From: Hydractinia symbiolongicarpus
Lineage: Eukaryota; Cnidaria; Hydrozoa; Anthoathecata; Hydractiniidae
Direction: 5' to 3'
DNA length: 64,000 nt
Assembly (NCBI RefSeq): GCF_029227915.1
Contig: NC_079878.1
Coordinates: 11,472,001-11,536,000 of the forward strand
Of the stretch, positions 56,188 through 64,000 are shown in pieces (position 1 is the stretch's first letter; every line of letters begins with the position of its first letter). Both the position numbers and the translations under genes were made by a program. The notes beneath the pieces are model-generated. The model ran no database searches, was not told where the DNA came from, and saw only the letters and a list, made by a program, of their open reading frames with translations.

Positions 56188-59100
56188 CATCAAAAGGGAG
56201 CGTAGTGATACAAAAAATGAAAACGAACCAACTTATTCCAATTTATCCAGTAGCAGTTTTGTTATCGCCTCAGATATGGATATAATAAAATTTATCAGGA
56301 ATTGTAACTGCATTTAACCTACTGTTGTTAAACCGTTGTCTATATTACTACCAGGTTAGTGGAAAAGTTAAAAGTAAAATCTGATCGAAACTGTTTACAA
56401 ATCTCTCTCGGAATTATTAATATACGAAAGTGAAAATATAAAAAAAACACCGAGTGTTGCACCAATAGGTGCAGCTGCTGTAAACATTGGAGGTAGAACA
56501 GTGAATTCACAGTTATATTTATTCCACTCTTGGTGATAAAATGCAAACTCATTTACACTCAATGTTAGTACAAGTGTGTATTTTTATAATTAATAATTTT
56601 CCAGTGGTTCCGAATACCTTTTATTATCAATATTGACGAAAAATTAATAGAATTAGTAGGAGGAGAAAGTCGTATGTCTTTCTTTGGTGAATAAAATATG
56701 GTAGTATGTGGGTGAACTATAATAATTCCCCTGTCATGGGAAACCCTAACGATGACTTTCTTGCAAGTCTGGGCAGAATTAGGATTTTTTTTGTCTGGTT
56801 GAAAATTAACCTAAAAAGGGCCATGTCGTCCGTACTGACGATAAAAAAACATCGGATTCAGGGGGCGCCCTAGAAGCCTCCGCTTATTAACGTCCCCTAT
56901 TAGTCAAAACAGCTCTTAAACTTGTTTTTTCTCATCCGCTTAAGTTGTTTCTTTATAAAAGCCCTCACGTTTATTTTTTTTATTTTTTCTTTACAACGAA
57001 AAGTTTAGTATTATAATTTGTTTTTTTTCTCGACAAGGTCTAATATTTTTTTTTTACGGACGGCACATGCCGTGTAATATCAAGTCGTATCGAGGGTAAC
57101 TTTTATTAAGATTTAGTAATACATCTTCATCTAGGAAGGTACTTTTTCTTGAACATTTTCGCTCGCAGAGTTGAGTTTCTTCAGCGTTGCGTATAGAAAG
57201 TGTATATTAAGTACCATTGGACCCACAAATATTGCTTTGTCGTTGACATGCAGCTAAAAAATATAAAACAAATTTCTAAATCCATTGATGAGTTGTGGCG
57301 TGACATAATGTTTGCATATGAACATGCGCACGCGTGTCCACAGGCAAAAAATATAAACAACAGACGATCGAAAATATTAAATAAAAAAATAATAAAAAAA
57401 TAGGCTAAAAATGGTAAGTGATTGGATAGTTGATGAAAAAACAATACCAATACATTTTTAACCTTTTATTCCTACAAATCTATAAACTAGCGTAAATATA
57501 TGGAACTTTGCAAACTTTCTTAGCTCATCTACACTGCAAGTGTTTGCGGCATTTTCTGTACCGAAATATTAAATAAACGATCGAAAAACAAGCACTATTA
57601 TTAGTAGACAATGGTTATGGTTGATTCCGCTAAAGCATTTTTTAAACCAATCATCGACATGTAAGACAAAGTAAACTTTTGAAAATTATTTTATACGTTG
57701 GAAAAATAGAGTCAATTTTATTTGAAAAATAAAATCACTGAAAACCTATAAAAAAACCCAATTAATTCACTTGGTGCCTATTTATAATGTCAACATCTTA
57801 CAGCTCTTTGCTAACGAAATGTAAGAAATTTTGTGGACAGTAGTTATAAGATAAAGGCCAGGAATTATCTGAACAAAGATGTATTAACCTGTTCTTACAT
57901 ATAACTAAATCCGTCACAAAATTGACTGAAAATTGTTTTTACCGATCTAATAAATATCTGTGTATATATTTCTTTTATATTCTCCCACTCGACTATTTGC
58001 TAGCTCTACCAACACTTTGTTAGCTAGCTACATGCACTTAGCTAGCTACATGCACACGCACAGGTACATGCGATGAATTACTAAGATTACGAGCCACCAA
58101 AAGTCGCTTTGTTTTGACGTCTACGCGTTTCTCACCTGCATGTTAGTTCTGGATCGTTCTGCCATATTGCTTACATTGTACACCAGTTGCCTACACCAGT
58201 TGCCTATTTTTATTGCCTACACCAGTTGCCTATTTTTATTTTACAAATGTTCCTTATGTGGTTTATTGATGCACCAATATATAAACTTTTTACAACGTTT
58301 AATTGCTACATTAAGCACAATGAAGGTCAATTTAACATCCAGTTAGTATCTTTTCCCGCGCTCTGATCATATTTTCAGCAACAAAGACTCGGTCAAGTAA
58401 GACGTGTGTATGATTCCATTTTTATTAAAAACAATTCAGGATTTAAATAGATCTCAACAGCTGTGAATTAAGATAGTTTTCCTCTATTTCTACCCTCTTA
58501 GATTACATGCACTCCTATTGTCATCTCTTCGTATTTTTGTGCACACAAGCAGTTGTGAAATTAAAAATATAAAATAAGTACGATGTATTCAACTTTCAAA
58601 GTTTATGACAATGCTGCACAAGCGAAATTATTTGATTATATCCCGTACATCAGTCGGAAAAACAAACATTTAGCCTATCTCTGCTCGCTTTGCGTAGCAT
58701 TTTTATTCTACAACTGCTTAACCGCTTATGACTTATTCCTGTGCTTTCTTGCTTCTCAACACCGAAGACACAGCGCCACCACATATTTAAATATGTGGCA
58801 GTATTCTGACGGCAGAAAATCCGTTTGAGATCCAGCGTAATCTTCCCAACGACTGTTCCGATTTTTCAGATGCCAAAAATTATGCTGTGTCACCTGACTG
58901 GTGTATCAATTGCTTTTTAACACTTAAGTTTTAAGCAGTAATCTTTCTTTTCACTTGAAGAAAGGAAAACAACCGAAATAGTTATACTATTAAAAACAGG
59001 AAACTAAGGTGTGTCACATTTCACTTTCGATCGGCAAAAATGAAAAACACTTACACGTACAAAACACGTGCCAAAAACGATGTCATACCATTGAGGCAAG

Positions 59101-59327
59101 CTGCAATGGCTTTTCAATTAAGTTTCCTAAATGAGTTTTTTAATTCCTTATTGATTAAATTTACGTAAAGAGCGGGTGTAATTATCATTTAGTGTTGTCT
59201 TGGGAAATAAATGGTTTTAATAAGGAAAGTAGGTCAATAACCCGGATAAAGCTGCCTACACTTTTCCATGTTGCTGGAAAGACTTTAAACATACGATTTT
59301 AAAGTCAGTGAATATAATTTCATTACA
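56188..59327. other. No gene recognised
   Basis: Unique DNA. Contains a short direct duplication at about 58184-58240 (acaccagttgcctatttttatt twice) and a ctagctacatgcac pair at 58026-58053. Frames at 57181-57450 and 58583-58828 have no family motif. Confidence 0.4.
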
Positions 59328-60273
59328 ATGGACAGTGAAGAACTAAAACGTTTCTGTCTCAATAATACTGCAACATTTTGTCAAGATGCGACAGACTTTG
59401 GTAAGGATCTCCCGATTTACTTTTTTGTATCAGTAATCGTTGTTACCTTAGTTGGCTTAACCTTAAACACTACAGTAATATACTGCACCATTCGTAAAAA
59501 AAAACAGAAATCGGCGATGGATATTTTATTATTGAGTTTAGCGGTTTCTGACGCAATATTTAACATCATCACTGCGATAGCTTTACTTTTGTCCATGGTC
59601 GGAGCAAAGTTTGGTTACTTCGACGTCTTTGTTATATCCGCTGTTACATTTGAATTTACCCACCTCTCGGTTATTGCTTCAACTCTGCATGTCTTAATGA
59701 TTTCATTTGAACGTTACTTAGCTGTGTTGCATCCACTGAGGTATAAATCATATACAGGTACAAGGCGTATGAAAAAAATCATTTTTATCTTATGGATCTT
59801 GACATTATTAATTCAAAGCTCAAAAACAATTTTTCAATTTCATGATGGTTTTGTGTCGTCTATCAAATATGAACAGGAAGTTTTTTACATATCGGCAGGA
59901 ATAATATTTACATCCGGAATTATTCTCGGATATGTTTATTCTTTTGTTGGATTCGCCTTATATAAACATATTATATCACAAGAGTCCATGAGAGTGCAAT
60001 TTCAAAGCAAAAGGTTGAGGAAAGAAACTACGGCTACCATAACTGGTGGAATGGTTACGAGTGGTTTCATAATACTGACATATCCATTGGCTGTCTCGTT
60101 TTGCATGCCGTATGATTCAACAACAGCGAAAGTTACTATCGCTCTTTAATCCACTTGTCTATTTTTGGAGAAGTCGCGTGTTACGCGCTGTTCAAAGAAA
60201 AAGAACAACCGATACTACCGACGAACGACGCCAAATAAAGAATAACGCGCCAGCAAGAGCCGAAAAAAAATAA
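59328..60273 (+). pseudogene. Rhodopsin-type GPCR, frame broken before TM7
   Basis: The first frame (59328-60149, 273 codons) encodes a class A receptor: N-glycosylation motif NNT in a short N-terminus, TM1 (FFVSVIVVTLVGLTLN), TM2 with LSLAVSD, TM3 ending SFERYLAVLHPLRY (ERY version of the DRY motif), TM4 with Trp, TM5, and TM6 with ILTYPLAVSF. It then stops at TAA. The missing TM7 continues one frame over from 60139 as SLFNPLVYFWRSRVLRAVQR, with the NPxxY motif, to TAA at 60271. Besides the shift, about ten residues expected at the start of TM7 are absent, pointing to a small deletion. The usual TM3 and loop cysteines are also missing. A sequencing error could explain the frameshift but not the shortened helix. 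The ligand cannot be inferred. Confidence 0.75.
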
Positions 60274-60844
60274 AAGTACAACCCGTACTTCACCTTGAAG
60301 CATCATTGAAGAAGGCTGTTGTGTTCCAGAGCATATTCAAGCTCTCCACTGAAGTTTGTGCACTCACAAATTTACTGTTTCATTCACATCATATTTTACA
60401 TTAATGCTTAACACGTTATAGTAAATAAGGATAAAACAAAACGCGTCTGGATTGTTTGTTCTGTTTAAAGGCAATGCGTCCAGCTAGTGTAAACAGCAAT
60501 GACGTATCGTTTGCTCACAGAAGTAGCAACTATTTTGCAACAGCGGTTAATATTACAAAGAAAAAAGCAATTTCACGGGCAAACTTTGTTTGAAAACCCA
60601 TACACAAGTATCAGATATGCACTAAAAAGATATTTCGCTTTCAGTAAATTTTCAACGTATTTGTTTTTAACCAATTAAAATCTTTCAAAAAACACTGGTG
60701 TAGATAAATTTCCAACAGGGTCATTAAAGTACTGTCGTTAACATATATCTTAACCAATATGTTTCGTACGCAACTTATCAATACATACTAGCATTGTCCC
60801 AACTATCTGGAAAATTGCACGTGTATTTCCTCTTCACAAAAAGG
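60274..60844. other. No gene seen
   Basis: 3' flank of the receptor gene without further coding signal. Confidence 0.4.
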
Positions 60845-61905
60845 GAGTGTCTAATCCAGTATTATCGAGCGTGTTAGAAAAATTGTGCATATTCAACTAG
60901 TTGAATTTTTAGAAACTAAAACACTGTTATTCATTGCCAGTTTGGTTATCGGCGTAACAGATCAACTAATATGGCAACAATTGCTTCATTGGATCATATT
61001 CAGAAGAAAGTAAACAGTGGACTACGCTGAGCCGTGGAACATTATTGAATAAACTGCAAACGTATGTCGTGACCGGAGTAGAATTGCAACAGTTTACGGA
61101 TTATTTGTTTGCTATAAGTCAATACGTTCAAATGCTGAATCAAGCATATAATAATTAAACGTGTTTCACAGGTGTCCTACAACGATTTATATTGAGACAA
61201 TTAGTCTGTGCTGTATTTTTCAACGATTTTATTGACCACCTATCATCTGCAAAAATTGTAATGTATGCCGATGACACTGTAATTGATTGTGTGGTAAAGA
61301 CTCACAGTCAATCAAGACAACACTAACAGATGAGTTTGACAGAGTTGCTAAATATTTTGATAAAAATGAATTTGTTGTTAACATGAACGTTGGGAAAACA
61401 GAGTTTATCCTTTTTGGAAAGTCGAAGAGAAGTGCAGCTTAACCGCGTCTTCTCCGAATATGGTACAGAAATCAAATCGTTAAAACACCATCTCTTACAT
61501 TTACCTTGAACATGTGCACGACAAAAGTTAGAGTCGAATGATACATCCTACAGAATATGTGCAAATCGTATCCATTTAATGGTGAAACTACGATCTTACT
61601 ATACCCAGGTTTCAGCTATGCGAATTTCAGTATCTACATTTCTGCAGATACTAACGTATACAAACATGGTAAAAGCAGCATGTCACAAGAACACAGTCGT
61701 TCAATTTGAGATCAATAGAACAACGTGCAGAGCGGATTGTCAGACAAAAACTGCCGTGCACCGAAACATCAAAAGTGTTAAAATTGTGGTTAGTTCAAAC
61801 TTTCATGCTTATTTTGAGAGTCAGAGTAACGCAATGAATACGCGGAATAACCAGCAGTTAACCAAATGTAAGCTTGGGTTTAAAAATGTATTATATGAGA
61901 GCTAA
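60845..61905 (+). pseudogene. Decayed non-LTR retrotransposon reverse transcriptase
   Basis: Pieces in several frames follow the order of a LINE reverse transcriptase: a KIVHIQLVEFLETK-type block (about 60880), RSTNMATIASLDHI (about 60960), then FFNDFIDHLSSAKIVMYADD with the catalytic YADD at 61264-61275, and NVGKTEFILFGKSK at about 61390. The YADD core is intact but stops and shifts surround it. The open frame 61579-61905 is the worn downstream part. No endonuclease domain or ends are found. Confidence 0.75.
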
Positions 61906-62355
61906 ATTTTAGGAGAAACTGGTAATAATATTCTTAGGAACATTAAAATAAACTATTTTTTTAGGTTATTGCTTACAATTCGATTTTTCTTTATACTAGA
62001 TTTTTTTTACTTCACTTTTTGAGTTTTTTAGTTTCTCTTTTTCTGTTCTTTCTTGACAATTTTAAAGGTTATCAACATTATAGTTATACTTAATTGATAT
62101 GCGTTATTTCTGACGTTGTTATTATCGGTGTTGTGGCTGTTGGTGTTGTGACTGCCAATGTTGTAACTTTGTAGTATCCACACTTACATCTTGCAAGCCG
62201 GTTTTTTTATATTTTGTGTAAGGTTTTGTGGGAAGGATTTGATTCGATATAATATTTTGTTAAGACTTTAGGAACATTTTCTGTTAAATTAGGAATTAAA
62301 CCTTGCAATAGCCCTTTTTTACATTTTTAGATTATTTTTTGTGCTAAAGAACAGT
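61906..62355. other. No gene seen
   Basis: T-rich DNA with a short imperfect gttgttg/gttgtgg tract (62115-62170). Confidence 0.4.
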
Positions 62356-63470
62356 ATGCAATATGCTGAAATATTTGCTGACGTCATTAAAATTTATAAT
62401 TGCCTTTCTGCCTAAGTGGATTGCTCCATGGCCCTTATTGACAAGTAGCTTATATTATTAGGCTACTTCCGTCTGTCTTTCTGTTTTTCTGTCTGTAACA
62501 GGCGAGTGAACAGGCTCATTCTCCCTTTATGTACCCGAAGAAGTTATGTCTTATTTCCCAATTTTTCTGACGTTGCGGCACGATGCCAATGCCTCTTAGA
62601 CTGATGGCAATATCATGTTTAGAATTAGTAAAGCCATTGCATTGCATATTTAAATTTAACGCCGAATAACTAGAAAACGGACGGGAATGATTGAATTCAT
62701 CTTCTGCGTTGGTAAGGTATTAAAGTTGGACAAATTTCTAAAAACTGAGCCAATTCACCCGTTTCGGAATAGATAGGTTAATGACGTCATCAAGAATCTT
62801 TAAACCCCAAAATCATTTCAACATTTCATCAAAAATACAAAAAGCTAATCAAGGAAATGTGTCGGATATACATTTTCTTGATCAGCTTTTGAAGCTCTAC
62901 GCGAGAGAGGCAACCAGTAAACTAATGTCTAAAAAAATTATTTTGCACTTCCGTATCTTTGCTTACGTCATTAAAGTTTTTAATCTCCTATATGACTTGA
63001 TCGTTTGCTGATGATCCTATACGTTATTTTGACAAGAACCCAATGAAAGCAATTTCTATTTAAATTTCTACAAATTCTTTTTGATATGCGTTGCTGATGT
63101 CATCAAAATTCCTATAATTTCAGAACTATTCCATTCTCCTAACTGCGTAACTGGATTTCTCCACGGATCTTATCGATTAGTCTTCCCTTTTAATAATAAA
63201 GAGTGTGTGTGTGTGTCTGTCTGTAATAAGTAAAATAGATGTTTTCATTTTCCTTTAATATAGCCGAAAATCACTGCATATAGATCGTCATTTCATTAAA
63301 TAAGAATAGTGAAACTCTGCGTGGGTAACTAGGGGCCACCGGGGACCAAATTGAGTAAGTGTCTAAATGTCCAATCGTTAGTTGAAAGTACTTATATTGG
63401 ACCTACATTGAAAGCAACGGTCAATTACATTTCTGAAAAAACTTGATAACTTGCTTAATATAAAGTATTT
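62356..63470 (+). mobile_element. Helitron family X relics, head-to-tail
   Basis: Three successive pieces. A 3' end (aagtggattgctccatggcc to GACAAG at about 62446) is followed by a nearly full copy starting TAGCTTATATTATTAGG and ending TCCACGGATCTTATCGATTAG at about 63180. A new 5' end (TCTTCCCTTTTAATAATAAAG, with a short GT run) then fades out near 63470. The CTAG ends are mutated, so these are old. Confidence 0.65.
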
Positions 63471-64000
63471 TTTCAAAACCACTGTACTTCGTATATTGCT
63501 CCAATTTTATTATTTCCTATAATCAACCATGAATAGAGGAAGGAACAGAACGAACTTGCAAAAATCATTAAATGTTCAGAGATTGACGCTTACTGGTGAT
63601 GGTCACTGTGATTCACCTGGGCATAATGCCACGTAAAACACTGTGTCTGCTATGGAGGATCCAACATTGTCCACGTTAAGGTTAGTACGGGGGTGCTACA
63701 GCAACAAATGTCTATGATGAAATTTCACAACCTAGGGCCATTTTTCGAGGATAATATATTCTCTAAGGAGTCTTCAGTTCTCAGACAATGAAGAAAAAAC
63801 ATTAGTTGCAATAACAACATTTAAAGTTCTTTCAATCTGCAAATTTCCCTCCTATAAACCGATAAGCACGCCTCATATTAAGAAAGTGTTGAGGACAGAT
63901 CCACGGTAAGTTGTTATTTTTGTTAGTGCGTCCTGATTAAAACACTTGGCCAACATCAATATATAAAAATTCTAACAATTCTTTATTAATAAACCCAGAT
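63471..64000. other. No gene recognised
   Basis: Unique DNA up to the window end. Confidence 0.35.

Overview
The window is AT-rich eukaryotic DNA with small, short-intron genes buried in transposable elements. ShKT-type secreted peptides, a THAP/YqaJ two-gene transposon (ISL2EU type), a Polinton-type DNA polymerase, a tyrosine recombinase of the kind common in cnidarian genomes, Helitron-like arrays and an ApoL-like exon together suggest an invertebrate, most likely a cnidarian (perhaps a medusozoan). This assignment is inference; no ribosomal or mitochondrial marker is present.

Left half (about 0.2-35.3 kb): a tandem segmental duplication. Unit 1 (about 183-14,750) and unit 2 (about 19,105-35,300) share the same gene order: a two-exon secreted ShKT peptide gene on the minus strand, then one or more 'family 1' cysteine-rich peptide genes and one 'family 2' cysteine-rich peptide gene on the plus strand. 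The cysteine-rich genes have a TATA box, a signal-peptide exon, two module exons and a tiny last exon. Intact-looking models are 3854-5183, 22039-28677 and 32912-33701; 7495-7729 and 12653-13500 are broken copies. None of these genes appears as a long ORF because each is split into exons of about 200 nt or less. At the junction of the two units sits a 4.3 kb mini-Polinton (14,776-19,097) with about 360-390 bp inverted terminal repeats and a single decayed DNA polymerase B gene.

The duplication gives natural before/after comparisons for insertions. In unit 2 the last intron of a family 1 gene holds a TTAA-flanked element (23,925-28,416), which itself holds a complete ISL2EU-type transposon (24,182-27,840; perfect 52 bp TIRs, AT target duplication, intact THAP-DDE transposase and YqaJ/SWIM protein). 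A Helitron-like element in three head-to-tail copies (29,413-31,575) and a second one in unit 1 (8469-9860) each have a paralogous empty site broken between A and T.

Right half (35.3-64 kb): mostly unique sequence with scattered elements: a pair of ShKT exons (38.2-38.5 kb), an internally deleted Harbinger element (39,801-40,584), a 13 bp minisatellite (41.7-41.9 kb), a tyrosine-recombinase fragment between short inverted repeats beside a hairpin (43.0-43.9 kb), Helitron-like families, an ApoL-like exon (49.6-50.2 kb), a tRNA-like sequence (53.3 kb), an unidentified multi-exon minus-strand gene (53.9-55.2 kb), a rhodopsin-type GPCR broken in TM7 (59.3-60.3 kb), and a decayed non-LTR reverse transcriptase (60.8-61.9 kb).
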